A DNA stretch of 64,000 nucleotides from an uncultured Nocardioides sp. (GCF_947489365.1 NZ_CANLDB010000001.1:930001-994000); one strand, 5' to 3'. Shown: positions 17,993 to 27,514, numbered from the stretch's first letter. The notes: a model not told the origin generated them from the letters alone. Numbers and translations are program-made.

Positions 17993-19188
17993 CCGCCGGC
18001 GGTGCCATCGAGGTGGACGAGTCCCCGTTCTCCGACTTCCTGGGGTTCGAGCTGCTCCTGGCCGAGGAGGACCGTGAGCTGCTGAGCCGGGTGCGGGCCT
18101 TCATGACCCGCGAGGTCGAGCCGGTCATCAACGACTTCTGGACCCGGGCCGAGTTCCCCCACGAGCTGGTCCCCGGCATCGCGGAGCTCGGCATCGCCGG
18201 GCTCGCGTACGACGGCCCCGGCTGCCCGGCCCGCGGCGCGCTGGTCGACGGGCTCGTCGCCATGGAGCTCGCGCGCGTCGACCCGTCCATCGGCACCTTC
18301 ATGGGTGTCCACGGCGGCCTCGCGATGGGCTCGATCATGCTCGGCGGCTCCGACGAGCAGCGCGAGCGCTGGCTGCCCGCCATGGCGCGGATGGAGCTGA
18401 TCGGCGCCTTCGGGCTGACCGAGCCCGAGGTCGGCTCGGCCATCAGCCAGGGCTTGGCCACCACCGCGACCCGTGACGGCGACGGCTGGGTGCTCAACGG
18501 CCGCAAGAAGTGGATCGGCAACGCCGCGTTCGCCGACCTCGTCGTCATCTGGGCCCGCGACACCGACGACGGCCAGGTCAAGGGCTTCGTGGTCGAGAAG
18601 GGCAGCGAGGGGATCGAGTTCACCAAGCAGGAGGACAAGATCGCGCTGCGCGTGGTGCAGAACGCCGAGATCACCATGACCGACTGCTACGTGCCCGAGT
18701 CGAACCGCCTGGGTCGCGCCGAGTCGTTCCGGACGACGTCCGACGTGCTCCGGGTGACCCGGATGGGCGTCGCGTGGCAGGCCGCCGGCTGCGCCCGCGG
18801 TGCTTTCGAGCACGCGCTGCGCTACACCAAGCAGCGCGAGCAGTTCGGCCGCCCGATCGCCGGCTTCCAGCTCGTCCAGGACCTACTGGTGAAGATGCTG
18901 TCCAACGTCACCGCGTCGACCGCGATGAACGCCCGCGCCTCCCAGCTGCAGGACGCGGGCCAGCTCCGTGACGAGCACGCCTCGCTCTGCAAGGCCCACG
19001 CCACCGCCCGCATGCGCGAGGCCGTCGGGTGGGCCCGTGAGGTCCTCGGCGGCAACGGCATCCTGCTGGAGCACCACGTCGGCCGCTTCGTCGCCGACGC
19101 CGAGGCCATCTACTCCTACGAGGGCACCCGCGAGATCAACACCCTCATCGTCGGTCGGGCGATCACGGGGGAGTCGGCCTTCGTGTGA
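17989..19188 (+). CDS. Acyl-CoA dehydrogenase, glutaryl-CoA dehydrogenase-like
   Basis: 399 residues with all three acyl-CoA dehydrogenase domains. FAD and substrate segments include IGAFGLTEPEVGS, GRKKWIGNAAFADL, YTKQREQFGRPIAGFQL and REVLGGNGILLEHHVGR, and the catalytic glutamate lies in IYSYEGTREINTLI. The ending TREINTLIVGRAITG and the GLTEPEVGS loop are closest to glutaryl-CoA dehydrogenase-type proteins, though other short acyl-CoA substrates are possible. Electrons would go to EtfBA, encoded near 50 kb. It is in the phaC transcript, linked by a 4-bp ATGA overlap before it and GTGA after it. Confidence 0.9.
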   Translation: MTAGGAIEVDESPFSDFLGFELLLAEEDRELLSRVRAFMTREVEPVINDFWTRAEFPHELVPGIAELGIAGLAYDGPGCPARGALVDGLVAMELARVDPSIGTFMGVHGGLAMGSIMLGGSDEQRERWLPAMARMELIGAFGLTEPEVGSAISQGLATTATRDGDGWVLNGRKKWIGNAAFADLVVIWARDTDDGQVKGFVVEKGSEGIEFTKQEDKIALRVVQNAEITMTDCYVPESNRLGRAESFRTTSDVLRVTRMGVAWQAAGCARGAFEHALRYTKQREQFGRPIAGFQLVQDLLVKMLSNVTASTAMNARASQLQDAGQLRDEHASLCKAHATARMREAVGWAREVLGGNGILLEHHVGRFVADAEAIYSYEGTREINTLIVGRAITGESAFV

Positions 19189-20480
19189 CCCGACCCTCCG
19201 CCGTCGGGCGAGCGGTGACCGGGGTCCTGGCCCTGCTCCTGCTCGTGGCGGGTTGTGGTGGGGACGGCCCGGCGCCGCCGGAGCCGGTGGTGGTGCCGGG
19301 TGGCGTCGACGCCGCCGACCCCGTGCTCGGCTGGTTCGACGTCACCACCGCCGCGGTCGACGCCCTCGACTCGCCGGTCCAGTCACCCCGCAGCGCACTG
19401 TGGGCGACCGCGTGGGGCGCCGGCGACCGGGCGGTGTCCGCCGCGGCGACGCCGGGTTCGCCGGGGTCGCCGGGCGCGGGGGCGGTGGCGTTCGCCCGAG
19501 CGGTCCACGACGTGCTCGTCGACCGGGTCCCCGCCGTCCAGGAGGCCGCCGACGCCCAGCTGGAGGCGACCCTGGCCGCCACCGAGGCCGGTCCCGACCG
19601 GGACCGGGCCGTCGACCTCGGCGCCGCGGCGGCGGCGGAGGTGCTCGCGGAACGGTCCGACGACGGCCTGGGCGCCGACGCGGTGGCCGCCGGCGCCGAG
19701 TCGTTCAGGCCCCGCGGTGGTGCCGGCTCCTGGGTGCTCACCGACGTCGACAGCACACCGAGCCAGTCCGCGCTGGGCCGGGCGACGCCGTTCCTCGTGG
19801 CCCCCGACGAGGTGGACGTGCCGTCACCGCTCGAGCTCGGCACACCGGCGTACCGGGAGGACCTGGCGAAGGTCCGCGCCCTCGGCGGGCGCACCGGGTC
19901 CGACCGCACGGCGGGGCAGACCGCGACGGCGTCCTTCTGGGCCGACGACAGCCTCGGGTCCTACACGCAGGTGCTGCGGGGGCTCCTCGAGCGGGACCCC
20001 GGCCGGCCCCTCGCGCAGCGCGTCCACCTGGTCGCGGTCTTCCACCAGGTCAGCACCGACGCGCAGATCGCCTGCTTCGCCGCGAAGTACGACGTCCAAT
20101 TCTGGCGGCCGGTCACCGCGGTCCGGGAGGCCGCTCCCGACGGCTACCCGATCCCCGACGGCGACCCGCGGACCGTGCCGGACCCGGCCTGGGAGCCGCT
20201 GCTGGAGACCCCGTCGCACCCGGAGTTCCCGAGCGCGCACACCGTGTTCGCGGGTGCGGCCGAGGTGGTCCTCGACGCCCTGGCGGGGCCACCGTCCGAG
20301 CCGGTGCGGATCGACGTCGACGGCGTCGGGACGCGGGCCTACACCGACTGGACCGACCTGGTCGAGGAGAACGTGGACGCCCGGGTCTGGTCCGGCATCC
20401 ACTACCGGACCTCCGACGAGGCCGGCGCCACGCTGGGCCGCGGGGTGGCCCGGCTCGCCCTGGACCGGCTGGGCGACTGA
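19185..20480 (+). CDS. Lipoprotein with PAP2/vanadium-haloperoxidase-like domain
   Basis: 431 residues. The N terminus is a lipoprotein signal with the lipobox LLVAGCGG, so the protein should be anchored outside the membrane. The second half has the acid-phosphatase/haloperoxidase pattern: QFWRPVTAVRE, HPEFPSAHTVFAG (PSAH in place of PSGH) and SGIHYRTSDEAG with the conserved His. This family dephosphorylates lipids or oxidises halides with vanadate; the sequence does not settle which. The GTG at 19185 overlaps the previous stop (GTGA), so it is the last gene of the phaC transcript, an unexpected place for a surface enzyme. Confidence 0.82.
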   Translation: MTRPSAVGRAVTGVLALLLLVAGCGGDGPAPPEPVVVPGGVDAADPVLGWFDVTTAAVDALDSPVQSPRSALWATAWGAGDRAVSAAATPGSPGSPGAGAVAFARAVHDVLVDRVPAVQEAADAQLEATLAATEAGPDRDRAVDLGAAAAAEVLAERSDDGLGADAVAAGAESFRPRGGAGSWVLTDVDSTPSQSALGRATPFLVAPDEVDVPSPLELGTPAYREDLAKVRALGGRTGSDRTAGQTATASFWADDSLGSYTQVLRGLLERDPGRPLAQRVHLVAVFHQVSTDAQIACFAAKYDVQFWRPVTAVREAAPDGYPIPDGDPRTVPDPAWEPLLETPSHPEFPSAHTVFAGAAEVVLDALAGPPSEPVRIDVDGVGTRAYTDWTDLVEENVDARVWSGIHYRTSDEAGATLGRGVARLALDRLGD

Positions 20481-20503
20481 CCAGCGGTGGTCGGGACCGT
20501 CGC

Positions 20504-20950
20504 TCAGGCGGGGGCGGGCTCGACCAGCTCGACGAGGACCCCGCCGGCGTCCTTCGGGTGGACGAAGTTGATGCGCGAGCCGGCGGTGCCGCGGCGCGGC
20601 TCGTCGTACAGCAGGCGCAGGCCGCGCTCGCGCAGCGTCGCGCTGACGGCCTCGACGTCCACCACGCGGTAGGCGACCTGCTGGAGGCCGGGGCCGCTGC
20701 GGTCGAGGAACTTCGCGATCGTCGACTCCGGCGACAGCGGCGCGAGCAGCTGCACGTGGGAGCCGGAGTCACCGACGGCCATCATCGCCTCGCGGACGCC
20801 CTGCTCGTCGTTGACCTCCTCGTGCGCCAGCGTCATCCCGAAGGAGTCGCGGTAGAACGCGATGGCCGCATCCAGGTCGGGCACGGCGATGCCGACGTGG
20901 TCGACGGCGGTGAACAGGTCGGAGGGCAGGTCGGCCAGGGGAGCGCTCAT
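20504..20950 (-). CDS. mce: Methylmalonyl-CoA epimerase
   Basis: 148 residues of the VOC superfamily. It has DHVGIAVPDLDAAIAFYRD, EVNDEQGVREAMMAVGDS, VQLLAPLSPES and VAYRVVDVEAV, and ends NFVHPKDAGGVLVELVEP. These supply the metal ligands (two His, Glu and neighbours) of methylmalonyl-CoA epimerase, which interconverts the (S) and (R) forms, and in ethylmalonyl-CoA organisms also epimerises ethylmalonyl-CoA. GACGAT sits exactly 12 bases upstream of the ATG, consistent with a leaderless start. It is divergent from the thiolase and convergent with the phaC operon. Confidence 0.94.
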   Translation of the reverse strand: MSAPLADLPSDLFTAVDHVGIAVPDLDAAIAFYRDSFGMTLAHEEVNDEQGVREAMMAVGDSGSHVQLLAPLSPESTIAKFLDRSGPGLQQVAYRVVDVEAVSATLRERGLRLLYDEPRRGTAGSRINFVHPKDAGGVLVELVEPAPA

Positions 20951-21090
20951 GCCGCCATCGTCGTACGGCGGACCGCCCGGCGGCGAGGGGTGTGACGTGC
21001 GTGACACCTCTCGTCGCCGTCGGTGGGCGTCGGTAGTGTCCGAGTCCTGAGCACGAGCAGCCGCACCGCCCACCCCGCCTGGAGGCACCC

Positions 21091-22278
21091 ATGTCCGGAT
21101 CCGTCATCGTCGCCGGGGCCCGCACCCCCATCGGCCGCCTGCTCGGCGGGCTGAAGACCCTCAGCGCCGCCGACCTCGGCGGCGTCGCCATCAAGGGCGC
21201 GCTGGAGAAGGCCGGGGTCTCGGGCGACCAGGTCGACTACCTGATCATGGGCCAGGTCATCCTCGCCGGCGCCGGCCAGAACCCCGCCCGCACCGCCGGC
21301 CTCGCGGCCGGTCTGCCGGCGTCGCTGCCGTCGATCACGATCAACAAGGTCTGCCTGTCGGGCCTCAACGCCATCGCGACGGCCGACCAGATGATCCGCG
21401 CCGGCGAGGCCGAGGTGATCGTGGCGGGCGGCATGGAGTCGATGACCAACGCCCCGCACCTGCTGCCGAAGTCCCGCGAGGGCACGAAGTACGGCGACGC
21501 GACGCTCGTCGACTCGATGGCGTACGACGCGCTGTACGACCAGCTCACCCAGCAGGCCATGGGAGCGCTGACCGAGCAGTGCAACGCCGACGGCCTCCAG
21601 CTGACCCGCGAGGAGCAGGACGCGTTCTCCGCGCGCTCCCACCAGCGGGCCGCCGAGGGCTGGAAGAACGGCGTCTTCGACGACGAGGTCGTCCCGGTCT
21701 CGATCCCGCAGCGCAAGGGCGACCCGGTCGTCGTCAGCACCGACGAGGGTGTCCGCGGCGACACCACCACCGAGTCGCTCGGCGGACTGCGTCCCGCCTT
21801 CGACAAGCAGGGCACCATCACCGCCGGCTCCGCCTCCCAGATCTCCGACGGCGCCTGCGCCGTGGTCGTCATGAGCAAGGCGAAGGCCGAGGAGCTCGGC
21901 CTGGAGTGGCTCGCCGAGATCGGCGCGCACGGCATGGTCGCCGGCCCCGACTCCACCCTGCAGATGCAGCCCGCCAACGCCACCGCCAAGGCCTGCGCGA
22001 AGGAGGGCATCGAGCCCTCCAGCCTCGACCTGGTCGAGTTCAACGAGGCCTTCGCGGCGGTCGGCATCGCCTCCGCGCGCGAGCTCGGCCTCGACGAGGA
22101 CAAGGTCAACGTCAACGGCGGCGCCATCGCGCTGGGCCACCCCGTCGGCATGTCCGGCGCGCGCGTCGTCCTCCACCTCGCCCTCGAGCTCAAGCGCCGC
22201 GGCGGCGGCACCGGCGCGGCCGCGCTCTGCGGCGGCGGCGGCCAGGGCGACGCCCTGATCGTCAAGGTCCCCGCCTGA
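21091..22278 (+). CDS. Acetyl-CoA acetyltransferase (thiolase)
   Basis: 395 residues. The nucleophilic Cys88 is in [23 protein letters not shown] and [17 protein letters not shown] carry the catalytic histidines, and [13 protein letters not shown] the second cysteine. It condenses two acetyl-CoA into acetoacetyl-CoA (or the reverse), the entry to PHB and to the ethylmalonyl-CoA pathway. A TAGTGT box at 21034-21039 and a GGAGG before the ATG indicate a promoter with a normal leader of about 45 bases. It is translationally coupled to meaB through a CTGA overlap. Confidence 0.94.
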   Translation: MSGSVIVAGARTPIGRLLGGLKTLSAADLGGVAIKGALEKAGVSGDQVDYLIMGQVILAGAGQNPARTAGLAAGLPASLPSITINKVCLSGLNAIATADQMIRAGEAEVIVAGGMESMTNAPHLLPKSREGTKYGDATLVDSMAYDALYDQLTQQAMGALTEQCNADGLQLTREEQDAFSARSHQRAAEGWKNGVFDDEVVPVSIPQRKGDPVVVSTDEGVRGDTTTESLGGLRPAFDKQGTITAGSASQISDGACAVVVMSKAKAEELGLEWLAEIGAHGMVAGPDSTLQMQPANATAKACAKEGIEPSSLDLVEFNEAFAAVGIASARELGLDEDKVNVNGGAIALGHPVGMSGARVVLHLALELKRRGGGTGAAALCGGGGQGDALIVKVPA

Positions 22279-23279
22279 GCGGCACCACCCGACGCCCCGG
22301 ACGTCCTGGACGGCACGGCGGCGACGCCGCGGACCTCGTCACCCGCGCCCGCGCGGGTGAGGTCCGCGCCGTCGCCCGCCTCGTGTCGTGGGTCGAGGAC
22401 GAGGCCCCGGGTCTCCCGGAGGTCGCCCGGCTGCTCGCCCCGCACACCGGCCGCGCGCAGGTGATCGGGGTGACGGGCGCCCCCGGCGTGGGGAAGTCGA
22501 CCACCACCAACGCGCTGATCGCGGCGCTGCGGGCGGCCGGCCGGTCCGTGGGCGTCCTCGCCGTCGACCCCTCGTCGCCCTTCTCGGGTGGCGCCCTGCT
22601 CGGCGACCGCGTCCGCATGGGTGACCACGCCGGGGACGGCGGCGTGTTCATCCGGTCCATGGCCGCGCGCGGCCACCTCGGCGGGCTCGCCTGGTCGACG
22701 CCGCAGGCGGTGCGGGTCCTCGACGCGTCGGGGTACGACGTCGTGCTGGTCGAGACCGTCGGCGTCGGCCAGTCGGAGGTCGAGGTCGCGGGCCTCGCGG
22801 ACACCACGCTCGTGCTCCTGGCGCCGGGCCTCGGCGACGGGATCCAGGCGGCGAAGGCCGGGATCCTCGAGACGGCCGACGTCCTGTGCGTCAACAAGGC
22901 CGACCGCGAGGGCGCCGACCGGCTGGTGCACGACCTGCGCGCCGCGATGAACCTCTCCGAGCGGCACCCCGACGACTGGCGCCCGCCGATCCAGCGCGCC
23001 GTCGCCCGGGACGGGACCGGGATGCCGGAGCTCGTGGGCCGCCTGGACGAGCACCGCGCGTGGCTGGAGTCGTCCGGCGACCTGGCGCGGCGTCGTACGC
23101 GGCGGGCCCGGGCGGAGGTCGAGGCCATCGCGGTGGCCCGGCTGCGCTCGCGGTGGGCCGACCTGTCGGGCTCCGCGGACCTCGACGACCTCGCGGCGGC
23201 CGTCGCCGCGGGCGACTCGGACCCGTACGCCGCCGCCGGGGTCCTGCTCGCCGACCTCCCCGACGGCGCCGGTCCCTGA
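22275..23279 (+). CDS. meaB: MeaB/ArgK-type GTPase chaperone of acyl-CoA mutase, probable CTG start
   Basis: 334 residues. G1 is [17 protein letters not shown] near residue 70. It continues with [53 protein letters not shown] and [12 protein letters not shown] (G4). MeaB loads and protects the cobalamin cofactor of methylmalonyl- or ethylmalonyl-CoA mutase. No ATG, GTG or TTG is in frame in a position to supply the family's N-terminal helix ([20 protein letters not shown]). The only suitable codon is the CTG at 22275, which overlaps the thiolase stop as CTGA with AAGGT upstream. A GTG at 22384 would remove about 35 conserved residues. Confidence 0.92.
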   Translation: MSGTTRRPGRPGRHGGDAADLVTRARAGEVRAVARLVSWVEDEAPGLPEVARLLAPHTGRAQVIGVTGAPGVGKSTTTNALIAALRAAGRSVGVLAVDPSSPFSGGALLGDRVRMGDHAGDGGVFIRSMAARGHLGGLAWSTPQAVRVLDASGYDVVLVETVGVGQSEVEVAGLADTTLVLLAPGLGDGIQAAKAGILETADVLCVNKADREGADRLVHDLRAAMNLSERHPDDWRPPIQRAVARDGTGMPELVGRLDEHRAWLESSGDLARRRTRRARAEVEAIAVARLRSRWADLSGSADLDDLAAAVAAGDSDPYAAAGVLLADLPDGAGP

Positions 23280-23321
23280 GGTCGGGTTGGCCCGGTCCGC
23301 GGACGGGTAGGGTCCACGACC

Positions 23322-24617
23322 GTGCTGCGCCGTCTCCTCGCCCTCAGCCTGGCCACCGGGCTGCTGACCCTGTCCGGGGTCGTCGGCGGGCCGGCGTACG
23401 CCGACGAGGCGGAGACCTCGCCCGCCGGCGGGATGGTGCTGCCCGGTGAGGACCTCGAGGAGGAGTCCTCCGACCTCGGGGCGCCCGTCACCGTCACCGC
23501 CGGCACGTGGCGCGGCGAGCTGGGGGAGGGCGGGAGCGCCGACGCCGCGCGCTACTTCGCCTACGACCGGGTCACGCCCGGCAGCTCGCTGGTGGTCTCG
23601 GTGCTGAGCCCCGGTGCCGAGCAGTCGGCGCCGGACGGCATCTCCCTGTCGGCGGTGAGCGCCGACGGCGAGGACTGCACGATCTCGCCGAGCACGGCGA
23701 CCCGGTTCGAGACGGACTTCGCCACGATGAGCGCCAGCCTGGTCGTCGGGGTCCAGGACGCGGTCGCCGGCGACGACGAGTACCTCTGCCTGACCGACGA
23801 CCGCATCGTCCTCGGCGTCACCCGCGACGACGAGGCCGAGGGCGCGGCGCCGTACGCGCTGCGGATCGTGGAGGAGTCGCCGCTGGCCTCCGGCGACGGC
23901 CTGCCCGGCGCGCTGGAGGAGTTCCCCGAGCCGGAGGCGCCGAGTGTCGACGGCGACGCCGAGGCCGTGTCCGGCACCCCCGGTCTCGAGGACGCGCCCG
24001 AGGTCCGCGACGGCATCTACCAGCAGTCGGGCTCCTCCGACCGGACCACCTACTACCGCGTCCCCGACGTCGGGTGGGGCCAGAGCGTGCGCGCCGCGGC
24101 CGTCGTCCAGCCGTCGTCCGACCTGGACCAGTTCGAGTCCGGCCCGGAGGTGACGGTGGCCGTCCTCAGCCCCATGGGCGAGCCCCTGACGGACGACTAC
24201 ACGAACGTCAGCGGCTCCGAGCCGGAACGGACGGTCGTCGACTCCGGCCCGGTGCGCTACAAGAACCGGTTCAACCAGTCCGTGGCCCTGCCCTGGGCGG
24301 CGGGCGACCACTTCCTCCGCGTCACCGTCGAGCCGAGGGACGGCGAGCAGATGGACGTCGACTACACCCTCCAGGTGCAGGTCGCCGGCGAGGAGGACGA
24401 CGCCCCCGACTTCACCGACGACGACGCCTACCTCGTCGCGGACGGCGACCAGCAGCCGGTCATCACGGCCTGGGGCGTCTCCGGGTTCGACCGGGTGCTC
24501 GGAGGGCTGGCGACGATCGTGCGGTACGCCGGCGCCGGGATCCTCGCCGTCCTCGGGCTCGTCGCGCTCGTCGCCGGGGCCCGCACCCTCCGGGCGCCCC
24601 GGCCCGCGGCGGCCTAG
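23322..24617 (+). CDS. Secreted protein with C-terminal membrane helix, function unknown
   Basis: 431 residues that I do not recognise. A Sec-type signal peptide (MLRRLLALSLATGLLTLSGVVGGPAYA) is followed by about 370 extracytoplasmic residues rich in Asp, Glu and Ser. This region holds two similar beta-rich halves (APVTVTAGTWRGEL...RYFAYDRVTPGSSLVVSVLS, then RDGIYQQSG...YYRVPDVGWGQSVRAAAVV). A membrane helix (about 402-424) precedes a short basic tail. The repeated domain resembles the pre-peptidase-like fold found beside ESX and mycosin genes, but no such partners are here. TAGGGT lies 14 bases before the GTG start. It converges on the kinase gene, and the two stops share the bases CTAG. Confidence 0.8.
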   Translation: MLRRLLALSLATGLLTLSGVVGGPAYADEAETSPAGGMVLPGEDLEEESSDLGAPVTVTAGTWRGELGEGGSADAARYFAYDRVTPGSSLVVSVLSPGAEQSAPDGISLSAVSADGEDCTISPSTATRFETDFATMSASLVVGVQDAVAGDDEYLCLTDDRIVLGVTRDDEAEGAAPYALRIVEESPLASGDGLPGALEEFPEPEAPSVDGDAEAVSGTPGLEDAPEVRDGIYQQSGSSDRTTYYRVPDVGWGQSVRAAAVVQPSSDLDQFESGPEVTVAVLSPMGEPLTDDYTNVSGSEPERTVVDSGPVRYKNRFNQSVALPWAAGDHFLRVTVEPRDGEQMDVDYTLQVQVAGEEDDAPDFTDDDAYLVADGDQQPVITAWGVSGFDRVLGGLATIVRYAGAGILAVLGLVALVAGARTLRAPRPAAA

Positions 24618-25693
24618 CCCGACAGCGCCAGCACCGCGGCGAGGACGAGCAGGACGACACCGACCCCGACCAGGCCCGCCCCCTTGACCGTCTGCCCGAG
24701 CGGGCGCCGGGCGGCCGCCGCCGACGCGGCCGGCGCCCCACCGGCGTACGCCGAGGCCGGGGAGTGGGTCGGCACGCCCGAGCCCTGCGCGAGGTGGGGC
24801 GTGCGGGTCGGGGCCTGGGAGGCGTCCATCGGGGTGCCGGCCGGTGGGTGGTCGTAGGCCGCGAAGACGTCCGCGACCTCGATGCGCTCGCCCGGCTCGG
24901 CGGGCAGGGAGGCGAGGTCGAGCGCGAGGAGGTCCTCCCGCATCCGGGCGGCGTCGACGGGCCGCGCCTGCGAGTCGGGGTCGGCGGCGCGTCGCAGCAG
25001 GTCGACGAGGCCGGCGACCCGGGCGTCGTGGGCCTGCGGGACCGGCAGGTCCGGGCCGAAGCCGCCGTCCGCCGGCGGCCGGATCCCGCTGAGCATCTCG
25101 AGGCCGACGACGCCGACGGAGTAGAGGTCCTGGCGCGGGTCGGGGTCGGCGCCGTGCTCCTGCTCGGGCGGCATGTAGCCCGGGGTCCCGATGGCGCCGC
25201 CGGCCCGCGTCATCCGCGGGGAGTCGACGGGCGCCGCGATCCCGAAGTCCGTGAGCCGCAGGTGCGGCCGGGCGCGGCCGGTGGGCTCGAGCAGCAGGTT
25301 GGCCGGCTTCACGTCGCGGTGCACGATCCCCGCCGCGTGGACGGCCTCCAGCGCCTGCAGGGTCTGGTCGAGGAGCGTCGCCGTCCACCGGGCGGGCAGG
25401 GCTCCGAAGCCACGGATCAGGTCGGCGACCGACCCGCCCCGCACCAGCGGCATCGTGAACAGCACCCGGTCGTCCATGCCCGCCCACGACTCCGGGGTCA
25501 CGACGTGGCGGTGGTCGATCCGCACCGACTGCTCGCGGACGAACCGCAGCAGCGAGGCGGCGTCCGACTGCTGCAGGATCTTGGCGACCTTGAGGCGACC
25601 GTCGCTCTGGTCGCGGATGGTCCACACCGTGCCCATGCCGCCCATCGCGACCGGCTCGAGCAGCTCGTAGCGCCCCGCGAAGACCTCACCCAC
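24614..25693 (-). CDS. Membrane-anchored Ser/Thr protein kinase
   Basis: 359 residues. Residues 8-265 are a Hanks-type kinase: GRYELLEPVAMGGMGTVW (glycine loop), VAKILQQ with the ATP lysine, HRDVKPANLLLEP (catalytic loop), LTDFGIAAP (DFG), and GTPGYMPPEQ. A Pro/Ala/Ser-rich linker (about 280-335) leads to a single C-terminal membrane helix, VGVGVVLLVLAAVLAL, with nothing beyond it, so there is no external sensor domain. The GTG start at 25693 has TAGGGT exactly 12 bases upstream (leaderless). It is divergent from the thioredoxin-like gene; substrates are unknown. Confidence 0.93.
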   Translation of the reverse strand: MGEVFAGRYELLEPVAMGGMGTVWTIRDQSDGRLKVAKILQQSDAASLLRFVREQSVRIDHRHVVTPESWAGMDDRVLFTMPLVRGGSVADLIRGFGALPARWTATLLDQTLQALEAVHAAGIVHRDVKPANLLLEPTGRARPHLRLTDFGIAAPVDSPRMTRAGGAIGTPGYMPPEQEHGADPDPRQDLYSVGVVGLEMLSGIRPPADGGFGPDLPVPQAHDARVAGLVDLLRRAADPDSQARPVDAARMREDLLALDLASLPAEPGERIEVADVFAAYDHPPAGTPMDASQAPTRTPHLAQGSGVPTHSPASAYAGGAPAASAAAARRPLGQTVKGAGLVGVGVVLLVLAAVLALSG

Positions 25694-25699
25694 GGGGCC

Positions 25700-25705
25700 A
25701 CCCTA
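25700..25705 (-). promoter_or_regulatory. -10 box of the leaderless kinase promoter
   Basis: TAGGGT on the minus strand begins exactly 12 bases before the GTG of the kinase gene. No Shine-Dalgarno sequence is present. Confidence 0.5.
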
Positions 25706-25739
25706 GGTCCGCCCGCGGGCGATGGGCGAGGATGGGGCC

Positions 25740-26729
25740 ATGTCGCAGCAGCCGTTCAGCCGCCCCGGCGCGGTCGACCTGTCCGCCCTGAAGCGCCCCG
25801 CCCCGCCCGCCGGTGGAGCCCCCGGCGCGGCCGGTGGGCCGGCCGGCCCCGGCGCGGGTGGAGCGCCCGGCGCGGGACCCGGCGGAGCGGGTGTGCGGGG
25901 TGCGTACGCCGTCTCGCTGGACGAGCAGAACTTCCAGGCCACCCTCGAGGCGTCGATGTCGGCGCCGGTGCTCCTGGTCTTCTACTCGCCGTCCCGCATG
26001 CCGGAGAGCGCGCAGCTCGCCGAGGACCTCGCTCTGCTGTCCGACGAGTTCGCCGGCCGCTTCCTCGCCGGTCTCGTCGACATCGACGCCGTCCCGCAGA
26101 TCGCGCAGGCCATGCAGATCCCGTCGGTGCCGCTCGTCGTCGCCGTCCTCGAGGGCCGACCGGCCCCGCTGCTGCAGGACGTCGTCCCGCTCGAGGAGCT
26201 GCGGACCGCGCTGACCCAGGTGATGCAGCAGCTCGCGTCGCAGGGCATGACCGGACGCCACCAGCCGCTCACCGCGGGCGTCGCCGAGGTCGAGGACCCC
26301 GACGCCGAGCCGCCGCTCGACCCGCGCTTCGTGCCGGCCGAGGACGCCCTGCAGCGGGGGGACGCCGCCGCCGCGGTCGCGGAGTACCAGAAGCTCGTCG
26401 ACGCCAACCCCGCCGACACCGAGGCCGCCGCGGGGCTGGCCCGGTCCAAGCTGCTGCAGCGCGCCGGGACCGCCGACCTGAACGAGGCCCGCGCGGCCGC
26501 GGCCGCCGCCCCGGACGACATCGACGCCCAGCTGCTCGTCGCCGACCTGGACCTGCTCGGCGGGCACGTCGAGGACGCCTTCTCCCGCCTCGTCGACCTG
26601 GTCCGACGGACGCGCGAGGGCGACCGGAACCGGGTCCGCGAGCACCTCGTCGAGCTGTTCGGTGTCGTCGGCAACGACGACCCGCGCGTGCAGCGCGGCC
26701 GGCAGAACCTGGCCTCGGCGCTGTTCTGA
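25740..26729 (+). CDS. Thioredoxin-like protein with TPR region, CnoX/YbbN type
   Basis: 329 residues. A 40-residue Gly/Pro/Ala-rich N terminus precedes a thioredoxin fold (about 60-165) in which the usual CxxC is replaced by SPSRMPES (YSPSRMPES), so it cannot be an oxidoreductase. Residues 180-329 form TPR-like helices (ALQRGDAAAAVAEYQKLVDANP and following). This layout is that of YbbN/CnoX co-chaperones, which hold unfolded substrates and pass them to GroEL/DnaK. The ATG at 25740 is chosen from homology; GAGGAT lies 12 bases upstream. It is read with the following Nudix gene, 11 bases away. Confidence 0.88.
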   Translation: MSQQPFSRPGAVDLSALKRPAPPAGGAPGAAGGPAGPGAGGAPGAGPGGAGVRGAYAVSLDEQNFQATLEASMSAPVLLVFYSPSRMPESAQLAEDLALLSDEFAGRFLAGLVDIDAVPQIAQAMQIPSVPLVVAVLEGRPAPLLQDVVPLEELRTALTQVMQQLASQGMTGRHQPLTAGVAEVEDPDAEPPLDPRFVPAEDALQRGDAAAAVAEYQKLVDANPADTEAAAGLARSKLLQRAGTADLNEARAAAAAAPDDIDAQLLVADLDLLGGHVEDAFSRLVDLVRRTREGDRNRVREHLVELFGVVGNDDPRVQRGRQNLASALF

Positions 26730-26740
26730 ACGCCCCGGAC

Positions 26741-27478
26741 ATGCCCACCGACCCCACCGTCGAGACCCTCGACGACGGTGTCGCCCGTGTGCGCTGGACC
26801 GGCGCGGGGGCGGACGCCGTCCGCGCCGCCGTCGACGAGGCCCTCGTCTCGCACGGACGGGTCGAGGCCCACGTCGCCGCGGACGACACCGCGGGCCAGC
26901 GCACCGCCACCTGGTCCGGCCTGCGCAAGGAGGGCGTACGACGGGGGGTCGCCGGCGACCACGTCGTGTACGCCCGCCTGCGCTCCGACGCGCCGGTCGG
27001 CGAGCCGGACGGCTTCCGGGCCCTCCTGAACAGCTTCCTGCCGCGCAAGCGGGGGATCGGCCAGATGCTGATCCGCGACGACCGGGGACGCGTGCTGCTG
27101 TGCCGCCTCACCTACAAGCGCGACTGGGACCTGCCCGGCGGCGTCGTCGAGGTGGGGGAGTCACCCCGCGTCGCGGTGGGCCGGGAGGTCCTCGAGGAGC
27201 TGGCGCTCCAGATCGACCCGGGCCCGCTGCTGCTGACCGACTGGCTGCCCCCGTGGGGTGGCTGGGACGACGCCCTCTGCCTCGTCTTCGACGGCGGCAC
27301 CCACACCCCGGCCCTGCTCGACCGGGTGGTCCGCCAGGAGCGGGAGATCCGCGACGTCGAGTTCTGCGACCCCGACCAGGTCGAGGAGCGCTGCGCCGAC
27401 TTCACCGCCCGCCGCGTCCGCGCCGCGCTCGCCGCCCTCGACGGCGGTACGACGTACACGGAGTCCGGGCGGGTCTGA
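26741..27478 (+). CDS. Nudix hydrolase
   Basis: 245 residues. The C-terminal half is a Nudix domain with box GGVVEVGESPRVAVGREV followed by LEELAL. This fits G-x5-E-x7-REUxEExGU except that the final Gly is Ala. Around it are GIGQMLIRDDRGRVLLCR and DWDLPGG. The N-terminal 100 residues are less conserved and may pair with substrate. The family hydrolyses nucleoside diphosphate-X compounds; the specific substrate is unknown. It follows the thioredoxin-like gene after 11 bases and is probably cotranscribed. It ends convergent with the AbiEi-like gene. Confidence 0.88.
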   Translation: MPTDPTVETLDDGVARVRWTGAGADAVRAAVDEALVSHGRVEAHVAADDTAGQRTATWSGLRKEGVRRGVAGDHVVYARLRSDAPVGEPDGFRALLNSFLPRKRGIGQMLIRDDRGRVLLCRLTYKRDWDLPGGVVEVGESPRVAVGREVLEELALQIDPGPLLLTDWLPPWGGWDDALCLVFDGGTHTPALLDRVVRQEREIRDVEFCDPDQVEERCADFTARRVRAALAALDGGTTYTESGRV

Positions 27479-27514
27479 GGACCGGCGAGCCTGATGTCCG
27501 GCGGGGCTCGGCGC

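Noticed and set aside
21237..25625. Very long open frame on the minus strand (over 1400 codons) across thiolase, meaB and others
   Set aside because: Composition is Arg/Gly/Pro-heavy without any domain, and it lies opposite well-supported genes. It is an artefact of high GC at third positions.
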